Shown here: piece by piece, positions 10,420 to 21,140 of the stretch
Position numbering within the stretch: the stretch's first letter is position 1
Layout: each line of letters begins with the position of its first letter
DNA from: Coniferiporia sulphurascens
Taxonomy: Eukaryota > Basidiomycota > Agaricomycetes > Hymenochaetales > Hymenochaetaceae
Assembly (NCBI GenBank): GCA_002794785.1
Contig: NBBA01000003.1
Coordinates: 620,001 to 684,000 of the forward strand
Direction of reading: 5' to 3'
DNA length: 64,000 bases
Program-made: the position numbers and the translations under genes
Notes under the pieces: model-generated
Told to the model about the DNA's origin: nothing
The model's input: the letters and a program-made list of their open reading frames with translations, nothing else
The model's database searches: none

Positions 10420-11391
10420 TCATGATAGCCTCCGACCCCAAAACCTTTCTGCTTCGTCGAGTGCGCTAACCAAGATATTTTGCCATGCCAAACCGGAGAC
10501 TTCCGGAGATTTGTGCATCAACGCGGTCCAGACCTTCCCGATCTCCTCCTCGTCCACAGGAACCAAAGGAACAAAAACGACACGAGCTTCGTCCTTGAGG
10601 TCCTTCTGCATCGCCCCCCAGACATGTTCAAGGCCCGTGGTGAAAGTTGCGAACTTCACGGTAACTTGACGGAGGGTACGTATGCATGCGAGCATTTTGC
10701 GGATTGCAACGTTGATATAAATGATCGTGTTTAGTATGTCCGTGTCATTAAGCTTGACGCCCGAGTGTAGCACGGCAGGTGGTGTATACGTTACTTCTAT
10801 AAGGACGTGTTCCAATGAGACCAATCGATCCAATTGTTCCATGATAAACACATTATGGACCCTGGCAATTCCTAGGCCGGCAGGAGCAAAAACCTGAAGG
10901 TGGGTGAGGTCCTCGCATCGAAAAGGAGGACTCGTTCCGAGGAGCCGTTCGGACGTGAAGACAGGCGAGCAGATACTGAGTCGCGACAAATGACTGGCCT
11001 GACTAGTGTAGCCGGTGGTCGAAAATGGGAAGTCATCATCGTAACCATCGAATGCAAAATGTAGCAAATTCGGACACTTGTAAGGGGCTCCGTAAAGGCG
11101 GAGTACCATGCCCGCTTCTTGACATAACGACCAAAGGTTCTTCACAAGCCGTGCTGGCTGGCAGAAGGTGAATTTATCCCTGATTGCATCTACAAAAGAC
11201 ATAGCCTGCTCCATGTTTCGTATAATGAGCTTCGCGTATAAACGAGGCTCTGTCCACGCTTTGAAATTCTTCGAAACGGTGAGTAGACGGAAGGCCTCGT
11301 TTCTGAGCTCGGGCTGAGAGGAAAATGCGTCTACAATATGTTGAAGAACATCGTCTGGAAGCCTTGGAGAGTTTTCACAAATGGCGGCCAT
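10420..11391 (-). CDS. F-box-like protein
   Basis: Single-exon frame of 323 residues. The N-terminus (PRLPDDVLQHIVDAF, then LLTVSKNFKAWTEPRLYAKL, residues about 10-58) has the shape of basidiomycete F-box-like proteins: LPxDVLxxI, a following VSKxF, and WxxPxLY. The rest is leucine-rich in an irregular way, with short LHxF and LTHLQVF segments that resemble degenerate leucine-rich repeats. This suggests a substrate adaptor for an SCF ubiquitin ligase, but these families expand quickly and many members have no known target. The start is preceded within 60 bases by an AT-rich leader. I infer the function from the F-box alone. Confidence 0.7.
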   Translation of the reverse strand: MAAICENSPRLPDDVLQHIVDAFSSQPELRNEAFRLLTVSKNFKAWTEPRLYAKLIIRNMEQAMSFVDAIRDKFTFCQPARLVKNLWSLCQEAGMVLRLYGAPYKCPNLLHFAFDGYDDDFPFSTTGYTSQASHLSRLSICSPVFTSERLLGTSPPFRCEDLTHLQVFAPAGLGIARVHNVFIMEQLDRLVSLEHVLIEVTYTPPAVLHSGVKLNDTDILNTIIYINVAIRKMLACIRTLRQVTVKFATFTTGLEHVWGAMQKDLKDEARVVFVPLVPVDEEEIGKVWTALMHKSPEVSGLAWQNILVSALDEAERFWGRRLS

Positions 11392-12276
11392 ATTGGTAGC
11401 GGGGATTTAAGTAAACGTCCGTAGTTGGGTGGAAAGGTGGGTGATTGAGTGGTCCGTCTCATATTAAATACGGGGAAATCGAGCCACGGCCATGAAAAGC
11501 GCTATTATATCACTCCCGTGGCCCGAGCTATTCATAGGATGCGGCGTGGCTGGAATTGAAACCAGTACCGCGGCCCAGTGAGCATAGTGTCGGACCGGCA
11601 CAAACGACAGACTTTGGAAACTCACAGAAAACCCGGTCCAAGAGAGTACACGGCACCGGATACTGGGTGGATATGTTCTTTGCGTTAATTACGATATTCG
11701 CTGAGCGAAAAACAATTAGCGCTGCAACGAGAAAAAAATCGGGTTTTAAGCGGCCGACCTTGGCTTGCCACTGCCAGTGACAAGGGGGGCAGCGTTGCGG
11801 TCTGACCCTGAGGCCACAGTCCAGTGCCAGTGCCGTAGGAAATCTCACGCCGTGGCCCGTAACTGCCGTCGCAGCACGCGGGTCGGTCCTCGTTGATCAA
11901 GAATTTCTTCGTGGCCGTTTCCGACCATGAGCATACAAGCAAGACTAATACTTCACAGGCGTGTGACCTATATACCTAAGTAGTCGCATAGTCGAGATTA
12001 CCAATCCATAAATTCCAACAAGTGCGACTGGTCCTTCTGCGAAGACTAGACTTCGGAAGGTTTACTCGCCTGCAGGAATGACCCTCAGGGGCATCGCATT
12101 CCCAGGCCAACCGCCTTTGAGGCGGCCTAGAGTCCAGACAGCATTGAATCCCAATGACGACAAATCTCAGTTATAGATTATCAAGAATCAGCATCCGGTC
12201 GGAGAGGCTGTACTACTGTTGCCACTAAAGTCCAGCATGCCATCACCTTGTCATCGCCATCTCTTGACCTCTTGCC
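11392..12276. other. Intergenic region between divergent genes
   Basis: These 885 bases lie between the F-box-like gene and the first paralog gene, which are transcribed away from each other. The tract should hold both promoters. No coding frame, tRNA or clear repeat is visible. Confidence 0.35.
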
Positions 12277-14936
12277 ATGGCCGGGCCATTCAACTCCAGA
12301 GCCTATTTCCTCGACGAGGCGGTAGCATCAGATTGGTCTTTGAGCACTAATGCGACCGCGTCAAATCTCCCTGGGTCGGGACGCACTCTTGGTCTTGTCT
12401 ATGATCATTTCGGGTCGAAGATAGAACAATTTGTCAACAGGCCCGGGACAGGAAAGGCCGCTGTATATGCTGGACAAAGCTTCTCTGCTTATTTATCTTC
12501 CGAGTCTGTCAATACCAACGCTACGGCTGCGAACCTTCCTGGCGCAGGCCGTACGCTAGGACTGGCGTATGAACTTGCAGGTCGAGTGTTGGAAACCCGG
12601 CTTAACAAGCTTGCCGTGAAACTTGGATATGGTCCCAACGGAGCCGCATCTCGAACCAGAGAACTACGCCGGAAGGCTATTATTGCGCATATGGGCACCG
12701 CAGATCCCAGGCACATTCAGTCGGCCGAAGGTTACTTTGATAAACGAGCGCGTTCTACGGTGTCAGACTTGCTGGTGGAATACTTGGGGTCAAGTGCATC
12801 GTTCTGGGCCTTAGGTCAGGTGTCCCTATCACCTGCGAAAACTAAGAAGCTAAAACGAGAATGCAAGCGTCTGCTCAAATATGCAGAGTAAGCTATTTTT
12901 TATAGAAATATTTACCTACAGAACTGACACGCAAAAGTTCGGATATTATTTCGACACAGCTTCAGGCTCTGGATCAAATGATAGATCTCATGATCTCAGT
13001 TCCGGCCTTTCGAGAACAATTGTTCGCTCTTGGAGCGCCGTCCGTACTTCAATCCGTACGACTGGATGCTACCGTGGGTCGAACAGCTGAGTCCGACCTT
13101 TTGCTCAACAGATCTCGCAAAGCACTTGTGGCGCTCTCCGAAAACAAAATGTCTACTGTGTTGCAGAATCTCAGCAACGCCACTTTGGCGCCTACCGGGG
13201 AATTACGGTCCTCACTTTTGCTTAAGCAACTGACGCAAATGCTCGGCTTCCTGACGTATGTATAGGGTTTCCAGTAACTTTAATTCTGCAATGGATACGG
13301 TATCTGATTTGAGACCTTCTTAAGTGACCCAGATATTTCCTTTATTGTCGTCCGGCAACTCATAAGATTGCTCGAAGAAGTCTACCCACTATTTTTACGC
13401 TCTGGAAAAGATGGGATTGTTAGCAAACTCGCTCAATTTGTCACAACATGCCCCGATCTCGTCGAATGGACGATCTTCGAAAAGTTCATCTTGGTCCATC
13501 TTGAATCCGTGCTTTTTGATAGTAGTTTCGACCTCTCAGACAAATACAATATGCTAAGATTCGGCGACAGCAAACATTGGGCACTTCTTCTAGAGTTCTT
13601 TTTCAGGTACTCGCATATTACTTTCTACGCTTAACATTACCCGCTGACAACGCATGTATCTGCATCACAACATGAACGCCTACAGAAACCCGGACAAATT
13701 CCCGGGAATAATATCGCTCGCCGTTCGTAGCGTCCAAGTCATTGATAACATTGGAGCTCTTGGGCTTCATCGCTTCCCAGTATTCCTTTGGCGGGTAGTC
13801 GACGCACTCGTCGACTTTAAAGCCCTGGAACACCTTGAGTTGAATGTTACGGATGTGAAAAAGCTATACCCGATCCCGTCCTTAGACAGGATTTGGAACG
13901 CTCTCTTCTTTCGCCCAAACCTCCTCCTACGTCAAATTCTGTGTGCGCGTCTTGCGGTTGGCTTCGTTCCCACTGAGGTCGACATGGTGGTAGACGCAAA
14001 ACTGGTGGAAAATATTTGCTACCACCTCGTAATGCTCTTTATTAGGTTCGTACTTGTTACACGTTCCGGGAGGATCGAGTGTTCATTGCTATATAAAAAG
14101 CGAAGACGAAAATGTACGCGAAAAGGCGCTCTTCTACGCGGACATTGTTCGGGGGTTGGATCGCTACTGCAAATCCGCCTTGTTACGTGCCATTTCAAAA
14201 GCTCAGCAAGATATTAGAGACCCATATCTTGGCGAGATGCTCGAGCAGGCGTACGGAGATAACAATGTCACCATCGTGAATGCTCCTGTGGAGCATTTTC
14301 CAGAACAAATATTCATTTATCGCCACCGTGATCAGTTTGGTGACGGCGGCGCGCACATTCGATTTGTAAGTTTCAGTAACTTTTGATGTGGATGAACCGT
14401 TGACAGGAATGAAGTACGAGCCATTTGTCTCGTGCGAACATCTACCATGTGGAGCGTGCAGCGCACTATACCCAGGCAACGACTCTCCTATTGACCAGGA
14501 TGGGGTCTCTTGTAATTACGATGTCTCCCATATCTTGTGTACAAGCGCGGATGTGCTGTGGCTGGAGGTTCTACCTGGGTCCATATTTCACGCCGAGGAT
14601 CACTATCCAGTTTTAGCCGGCGTAAAAACTTCGGGCACCAGACAGTATGTTGCTAGGATAAGACAGCTCTCTAAGGATCCTGCGCAAGCCCAGCCATACA
14701 TAGAATACACTTGCCCGGTGGTGGACGGCGCATCGTTTGTGCAATATTGGGACGATGATGGGGTCCTGAGGTCTTCAAACCATTTTTTCGTCCTTGTTTT
14801 GCGATTTGATCCGGAGGTATATGTCGATGAAATCTGGGTAACCGATTCCGAGGCCACAGACTCGACTGGACCTTTAGCCTGGGTACCATCCACGGGAAAA
14901 CTCGCGACATGTCGGAAATGCCGTGTGCGCCGTTAA
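12277..14936 (+). CDS. Unknown protein, paralog A, with duplicated N-terminal motif
   Basis: Six exons (12277-12887, 12938-13255, 13325-13606, 13686-14045, 14101-14365, 14415-14936) give 785 residues. All joins match those of the paralog at 21141-23596. Two copies of a repeat of about 40 residues, cored on NATASNLPGSGRTLGLVYD and NATAANLPGAGRTLGLAYE, lie at about residues 22-60 and 82-120. A helical, LLNRSRKAL-containing middle region follows. The last exon ends in a module with LWLEVLPGSIF, then YPVLAGVKTSGTRQYVARI, then HFFVLVLRFDPE. Its spacing resembles a DM9/DUF3421 unit (inference). A Cys cluster (CEHLPCGAC) precedes that module. There is no signal peptide or membrane segment, so it is probably cytosolic. 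I cannot name the family. Confidence 0.8.
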
Positions 14937-15253
14937 TAAAGTTGAACTTAGCTCGTCGCTGGCTACCCATAGTCCAAATACATTCAATTTTGACGAGGGC
15001 TGTGTACCTGGGAATATACGCATCCGTACTCTTGCCTTGTCCTCGTATTCTACTTTGAATTAGCGCATTTACTGTAATTCAACCTTGACTTTATTAATTG
15101 TTGACTTTATGCGGTTGAGTTAGAACTTCGCGTAAATACCAGTTTAGGGCCGGCTGTGCTCGGGTTCAATATGTCTTGTGTACTTTCATTAGCACAACTT
15201 TGCTGAAGCAACTAATGTTCTCCCGCTAATTTTCGCATTCGCCCTTCCACTGG
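14937..15253. other. Intergenic region upstream of MDM31
   Basis: These 317 bases hold the 3' end of paralog A and presumably the MDM31 promoter. The tract is AT-rich from 15040 to 15120 (TTTATTAATTGTTGACTTTA). Nothing else is identified. Confidence 0.35.
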
Positions 15254-17859
15254 ATGCACGTCCCGGTGCGATGCCTCCATGCAGCCGTCCGACGCCGGCC
15301 CTTGGGCTGCTTTTCTCGCTCTGTGGTAAACACCGAGGCTTTGGATCGCTATAAAGCAATTAGGAGCTTTTTCCGATGCTGCACAAGCAAAACAGTTCCT
15401 CCCGAACCGGCAGTCTTGAACGGTTTCCAAGCTCACAATACTTTCCTTCGTTTTAAGGCTTTGGGGCCCGCGCTTCTGTCTGTTCGCAAATCCGTTCAAA
15501 TTCGCCAGTTCCATGTTTCATATCGCACTTATGGCGGGAAGCACTCGAGCCAAGCAGGTCACCCAGAACGGACGGAGTCCGTAGATAATAAGAAGAGCGA
15601 GGAGCAAGGGAAAGAAGATGGTCAAGGAGATGAAAAGGGCAGGTATCAGCATCTTGAGAACTATTCACGATCCTTTCGGCGTCTTGCCATGTCTCTGCCG
15701 CCGATGCAGCGACCCACACGCGACGACCTGCTAAAGGTGGCAACAAGCTTTTGGCAGCGCTTGCGTATACGATTCAAGTGGTTCACCATCAAATCTTTTC
15801 GCAAGTTTAACGCAGATGACATGTCGGCGTTCCTTACATGGTTTCTTATGAGTCAGACCGTTTGGATCCTTGTTGGAACGTGAGCTGTGTCACAGGAACT
15901 GTGAATCATTAGTGGCTTAGCTGAGTACAATGCGTTTTCCCCACTAGAACTACCTTCTTTTCTGTCGGTTTCGCAACTGCAAACAGCCTCAGTCTGCAAG
16001 GTACGCTTCATGTTTGTTTAAGTCTGCAGGAAAGTTGAATGGTTGCAAGAAAACGTCGCCCGCGCGATTAGCAACTACTTAACATCGGAGACTGGTATCA
16101 CAATTATTTTCGAGTCCGCAATTGTGCCGAAGTGGAAAGACTCTCGAATAGCGATCAAGAACGTCTACATATCGCGTCGACCACCATCGCTCAACGACAT
16201 GCCGTACATGATCGACCATAACGCCGCCCATAGGGCGGTTGCGCGGTATGACGTTTGGAACCACCCTGCGTATCACGGCTTGGAGGATGAGCATCCTCCT
16301 CCCCCTCCTGAGCCCGCGGAAGATGACGTGGACTACGCGGTTTTCGATCTGAACGTAGATTCTATAGACGTGACGCTTTCGCTCTGGCAATGGCTAGACG
16401 GTAAAGGTCTGGTTAAGGATGCAGTGATAAAGGGCGTCAGAGGTGTCTTAGGTGAGTCTTTTCTCGTCGGGTCTCACTTGCAAGTTCAACTTAATCTTTC
16501 TTTCGCAAAGATCGTCGTTATATTCACTACGATCCCGACAAGCCACTCAACCCGGCAGATTTCCGTCATCCGTCACAGCCAGGAGACTTTCAGCTGGAGT
16601 CTTTACAGCTTGAGGACTTGCTCATCAGTGTTTATGAGTCGGGCACTTTTCGGCCGTACACATTTTCAATATTTCGTGCGGATCTGCGAACATTCAGAAA
16701 GCAGTGGATGTTCTATGATTTTCTCTCTGCAGAGAACGCAGTAGGGCAATTCGACAACTGTCTATTCAGCTTGCACAAGCCGCAGAGTATTGGTCGTACA
16801 ACAGAACAGGACTTGAAAGACAGCCATTGGTCGCGAATGGTGCGTATGCACATGATTGTTCATTTGTAGAGCGAAGGTCGGGGACTCACATTTTCTATTT
16901 TGTTTCGAAAGGCCCGTTTTCGGATTGACGGAGTCAATATTGACCATCTGCAACGCGGATCTTCTATGGAAGGTCCTATCTCGTGGATAACCTCGGGCAA
17001 ATTCGATGCCGTCTTCGATATCCGCTTCCCGCATCATTCGGACGCGCCAGATATTAACGCTATCCTTGGCGAGATCGCGGAGGCGATCACGACTGCTGCA
17101 TCGACACAGGCGGCACGTCTTGTTGATCGCATTCCCGGCCAGCGTGAGCTTGCGAAACCGCCAATATCCGCACCGGAGGACCCGGTTGCAGTGGTAGCGG
17201 ATCACGCCGACGCGCCCCGCATCGTATCGATCGACATTGACTTGCGTTTCAGAGATTTAAAGGCTACAGTGCCGATCTTTACACGAGACTTGTCATATGT
17301 GAATAACGCGCTGATACGACTCATAGTGGCTTTCATAAAGTGGGCTAAGTAATTTTTTTTCCTGCGGACGAAAGCTAACGTCTGTACCAGTGCGAACAAG
17401 ACATTGGTCCCGATCCACTGTCTAGTTGTGAAGGATCTTAATGAATTTGACGGTTCTTGGACGGTACGTGGTCGCATATGCTCCGAATATTAGAATCTGA
17501 GATTAGCGCTCTGTAGATGTGGGAGAGTAAGTCGTATACAACGAGAATACACATACAAGAAACTGACTTTCCTCTCAGCTGGTTTGATGGACGAAATAGC
17601 CTTGAAGGTAAATTCGCATGATCTTTTAAAGCATCAAAGAAAACTGATGTCGTGTCTGCAGGTCTACGATGCTCTAGCGTACCACGTCACCCAGGCGAAC
17701 TTTAACCGCCGTGTACGTACCGTTAGCCTATGGAGCTTGCAAAAGACCTTAGCTGCTGCTCTTTCGGCGCTACAGACGGCTATGAGACCGATGACGATGC
17801 ACCTGCAAGAGCTGGAGAATCCTGGGCCCCTCTTAGAATGGGGAAATATAACGTCATGA
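15254..17859 (+). CDS. MDM31: Mitochondrial inner-membrane morphology protein MDM31
   Basis: MDM31/32-family inner-membrane protein, needed for mitochondrial shape, distribution and nucleoid organisation in yeast. Nine exons (15254-15879, 15948-16000, 16050-16451, 16511-16839, 16912-17348, 17391-17463, 17517-17526, 17579-17607, 17662-17859) give 718 residues. The N-terminus is basic and Ser-rich, as in a presequence. The first membrane segment (FLTWFLMSQTVWILVGTT, then FFSVGFATANSL) spans the first intron. Family blocks follow: ETGITIIFESAIVPKWKDSR, IKNVYISRRPP, DLNVDSIDVTLSLWQWLDGK, IRFPHHS and DGSWT. The seventh exon is only 10 nt. The exon 3 start at 16050 was chosen over 16035 because it restores LQENVARAISNYL and gives a normal 49-nt intron. 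The family call is confident. The exact start codon is less sure. Confidence 0.9.
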
Positions 17860-18212
17860 CCCATATGCAAAAAAGTACCTAGAACTTAATTATTCCCATC
17901 CGCTTTGTTGCTCTGCCTCTCCACAATAATGTTAAAGCCCTCTCCGTAAGTAGTTTTTCCTTGCTCAAGATACATAATTTCTTCAATTGGGCATAAATAT
18001 TGGTACTGTATACATATTTGGCAGGTAAGGTCATGTGCTGCGACAACCGCGCCACGCCCCGCCCTCTCGATGACGCGTTGATCGGCACCATAGGATTTGC
18101 ACCCGGAGCCGAAAGGGGTAGGAGTATAAAAAGTTGCCTCCCGTACGCCGTCATTAATATTGCCTTCCTCACTCGCACCCACCACCTCATCGTCTGCTTA
18201 AATAAGCCTATC
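17860..18212. other. Intergenic region, probable promoter
   Basis: These 353 bases lie between MDM31 and the next plus-strand gene. A TATA-like GTATAAAAAG occurs near 18123-18132, about 85 bases before the next start codon. The antisense frames here show no homology that I recognise. Confidence 0.4.
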
Positions 18213-19499
18213 ATGCTCTCCAGAACTTGCCCTGCTCGCACGAACGCGCTTGCGCTCAGACGCACTGCAGCTCGTCGACCAGCTTTGCGCTTTCAATCGA
18301 CGGTGGGCCCACATGGTGCTTTGGGAAAAAGGGACACTACTGACGACTTGCATAGTCGGCCGGTCCATCGCAGGGATATAACTCATCTCATTTCGCTGCT
18401 GGTGTTGCCGGAGGTGCAACTGTCGTCTTGGGTGGTGAGTACAGCCGTATTTCTGAAATGCTGCTCAACGAGTTACGTTGAGTCCAGGCTACGTCTGGTA
18501 CCACACCTCGGGCCTTAAGACTGCTGTGCAGACATCAAAAGAAGTTAAAGCTTACATTCAATCTACGCGGGATAGTGTCGTATCCAGAGCGCGCGAAACC
18601 GCAAAGAACCCGAGTCAGGCACTTGCCTACCTCCGTGGCATCGCCAAGTCATACGCAACCGTCATCCCGGGAGCTTCTGGATACGTTGACAAGACATTCA
18701 ACGAGCTAGATTCCTTGCACGAACAGCACGGATCGGAGATGGATAGCATCTTGAAGGAGGCGACCGATGAGCTTCAGCGTGTCGCGGGTGAGGGCGGCGC
18801 GGATACGAAGACAGCAACGAGGGTATATGAGATACTGAGCAAGAGCGTGAGCAGGATGCAGGAGTTAGGGAAGAAAGTTGGAGGCGATATCCTAGAGATG
18901 AACCCTGCGATTAAGGAGAAATTTGGGAGTGGGTACGAGCAGCTGAAAAGTATGGCGGAGAAGGCTGGTCCAGATGGGAAGAAGGCTTTAGAGGAAGTGA
19001 CGAAGCAGGTAAATCCTTTTCAAGCGAGTACTACAAGCTGATTGATGCTGATACTTCCGGTAGATAAAAGACATAGCGTCGAAAGGGAAGCTGGATGAAG
19101 AGTCCATGGAGAAAGCTCGAAAACTGCTGCAAGACAAGACAGCACAACTTCGAAAGCTTGTGGAAACTTCTGGCGGTGCGGCACTCGGTGACGGGAGTGA
19201 CAAGCTTCAGGCACTGCTCAAGACCGTCCCGGGTGGAGATGAGGTTGGTCCAAGTCCATTAATAGCAATTCGATCTTGAGAAAAAGAGTGGAACTGACCA
19301 TTTGCCTGCGCAGCTCAAGGAGAAAGCGCCCCACCTCAAAGACATAATGAATCTAGCGAGCGAGCGTAGTGATGAGGCGAAAAATCTGGCAAAGGAAACC
19401 TTCCAAGACGTTCTGAGCGTGCTCGAGGAAAAAGGCCGGAAGGCAAAAGAGCTGTCAGAGAGGACAAAGAACGATGCGGAGAAGAAGGCTAAGGACTGA
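18213..19499 (+). CDS. Mitochondrial coiled-coil orphan with one membrane segment
   Basis: Five exons (18213-18302, 18374-18434, 18488-19008, 19064-19243, 19314-19499) give 345 residues. The first 30 residues (MLSRTCPARTNALALRRTAA and on) form a typical mitochondrial presequence without acids. A short hydrophobic stretch, HFAAGVAGGATVVLGGYVWY, is a candidate inner-membrane anchor. The rest is highly charged, long helix (LGKKVGGDILEMNPAIKEKF; EEKGRKAKELSERTKNDAEK) and ends KKAKD. The first intron needs a non-consensus GTGGGC donor. It removes a frame conflict, carries a good branch point (CTGAC) and ends GCAG. I know of similar anonymous basidiomycete proteins but no function. The placement beside MDM31 may be chance. 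Confidence 0.75.
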
Positions 19500-19949
19500 T
19501 TTCGAATATTTTTCTGCGCAGGAACCCTTTTTATAGAAGAATAAAGACAGACCACTCTCGACAACCTGCATATTGCAGACCGTAGTTCCGATATTTAGTA
19601 CATGGTACCTTCGCACTCTACCTCCTGTGTATGAATAGGTACCTTAACTCAACTCAAACTTCTCGATAAATGGTGGCGTTGTGAAGTTGCTTCTATTAGT
19701 GGGTAAGTACTAAAGAAGGCAACGTCCGAGCATACCGCATAGCTTTGAGGTGCCTGGCTTTGGTGATGGCCCGGGGGTGCTTTCGATTTCGCACTTTGAT
19801 TCTCTTGGAGCAGATCCTCAGGCTGCCATCGTTGATGAAAAGGTGGACCGATATTCTCCAATCTTCAATGTGGCGGCACGTACGCGTAGTAATCCCGTAG
19901 TCGACATCGACCTGAGAATGCGCCGTGCATCATGCTGAAGCTGCCCGGG
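19500..19949. other. Intergenic region left of the inverted-repeat element
   Basis: The 3' flank of the preceding gene, with an AATAAA-like AGAATAAAGACAG at 19538-19550. The remaining about 390 bases hold only short frames. No feature is identified. Confidence 0.3.
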
Positions 19950-19951
19950 TA

Positions 19952-20616
19952 CTATCGTGTGACCCCTGTTGCAAACTTTCAGTTTTTTGCTCCTGCTGTC
20001 GCTCAAACTCGTTTTCAGCTTTTGGAAATTTGCATGTGTAAAATGGTCATATTGTCACACCTCCTGAAGAAATTTCGAGGTAGTTTGATTTTGCACAAAC
20101 GTCCGGGGCAGAGGTGCCCCCTCTTGCAAAGTTTTTATCACAGAACGTCACAGCAGTATTCAGACTCCGACTAAAATGGCTTCGGCACAGGCTAAGCACG
20201 GCTTCGCCTGCGGGAAGCAGTCTAAATCGGAGTTTAAAAATGTATCGCATTTTGTCACTCTTTTGTCGCCTTTTGAAAAGAACGCATCCTAGAAAATATT
20301 TATAATATATGTTTCTCTTGTAAATAGTGTGGCATCCACTGATAGGATGTATAGTATATGGTAATGTAGACGTCGTAGCAAATCTCGGGAATATCATGTG
20401 AGCCGAGAGACCCGAAGTGGTGTTGACCATGGATAAATCTACTGTTTTGCCTGCAGACTCACAACACAGAATTATTTGGTGAAAAAAAATTCACAGGTAT
20501 AAAACTGCACTAATATACTTCCATTATGAGAATTTTCGGCACTTGTTATGAATTGTGGAAGCCAGGAATTGAAGGTGACCCCTGTTGCAAAGTTTGCAAC
20601 AGGGGTCACATGATAG
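19952..20616. mobile_element. MITE-like DNA transposon with terminal inverted repeats
   Basis: The left end reads CTATCGTGTGACCCCTGTTG and continues CAAACTTT. The right end, on the opposite strand, reads CTATCATGTGACCCCTGTTG and continues CAAACTTT. That is 27 of 28 identical bases. Both ends are flanked by TA (19950-19951 and 20617-20618), consistent with a TA target-site duplication of the Tc1/mariner type. The 665-base interior has no transposase frame, so the element is non-autonomous. Inside, a GC-rich imperfect hairpin lies at about 20158-20240 and a small hairpin at about 20105-20121. At the right end the terminal repeat is followed inward by a second copy in opposite orientation. Confidence 0.75.
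20575..20609. repeat. Perfect 35-bp palindrome at the right end of the element
   Basis: Two 17-base arms (GTGACCCCTGTTGCAAA and its exact reverse complement) flank a single central G at 20592. The right arm is part of the terminal inverted repeat. The left arm is an extra inward-facing copy absent at the left end. The structure could be cruciform-prone or a trace of an aberrant excision or nested insertion. Confidence 0.85.
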
Positions 20617-21140
20617 TACATTCTCTATTACGTAGCATGATCATATAACCCATTATGTAAACGTTCTTGGTTCGTTCTCATGCTCTACTTCCCGGTTACT
20701 TTCCTTGCTTGAAGCCATCCCCAGGTAGATTTTTGGACAGTCTTTCTTTTCTGTCCTGGAACCGGTTCAAATTCTCAGGGACACTATCCCTATTGATCCG
20801 TCATAAACTTGGCCGCTGAGATTCTGCGACCTGTTTTTCGCTGGAAATACGGAAATAATTGGTACCCGCCAACAGCTATTTTTTCCAATTTAGAGTTTTC
20901 CAAGAGATTGAACCAGCTGATGTGAAGAAGTCGCGTCTGAGATGGCCACGGTCTTTACACTTATTTAGTATCCGCGCACCGGCCATCGCGTCCAATGACC
21001 AGACATCAAATTCAAAGCCGCAAAATGAAATCTCTATATTTAGTACGAGCTGCATCGTTTCCGCGTGTATCTCCTTCCTGCCACACCGGTTGCCCTGCTC
21101 TAGCCTCTCCCAATTGAACATCCAGTACAAATTGTCCCTA
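20617..21140. other. Intergenic region upstream of paralog B
   Basis: About 520 bases between the transposon and the paralog B start. An upstream in-frame extension of the coding frame exists from 20859. I rejected it because the paralog begins at the equivalent short N-terminus. No other feature is visible. Confidence 0.35.

Noticed and set aside
12489..12716. Minus-strand frame inside paralog A exon 1
   Set aside because: Shadow of a conserved coding exon with duplicated protein repeats on the plus strand.
16001..16034. 34-nt intron in MDM31 (acceptor at 16034)
   Set aside because: Too short for a fungal spliceosomal intron. The acceptor at 16049 gives a 49-nt intron and restores the family sequence LQENVARAI.
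20859..21140. N-terminal extension of paralog B by 94 residues
   Set aside because: The open frame continues upstream, but the paralog starts at the equivalent of 21141 and the extension has no counterpart or motif.
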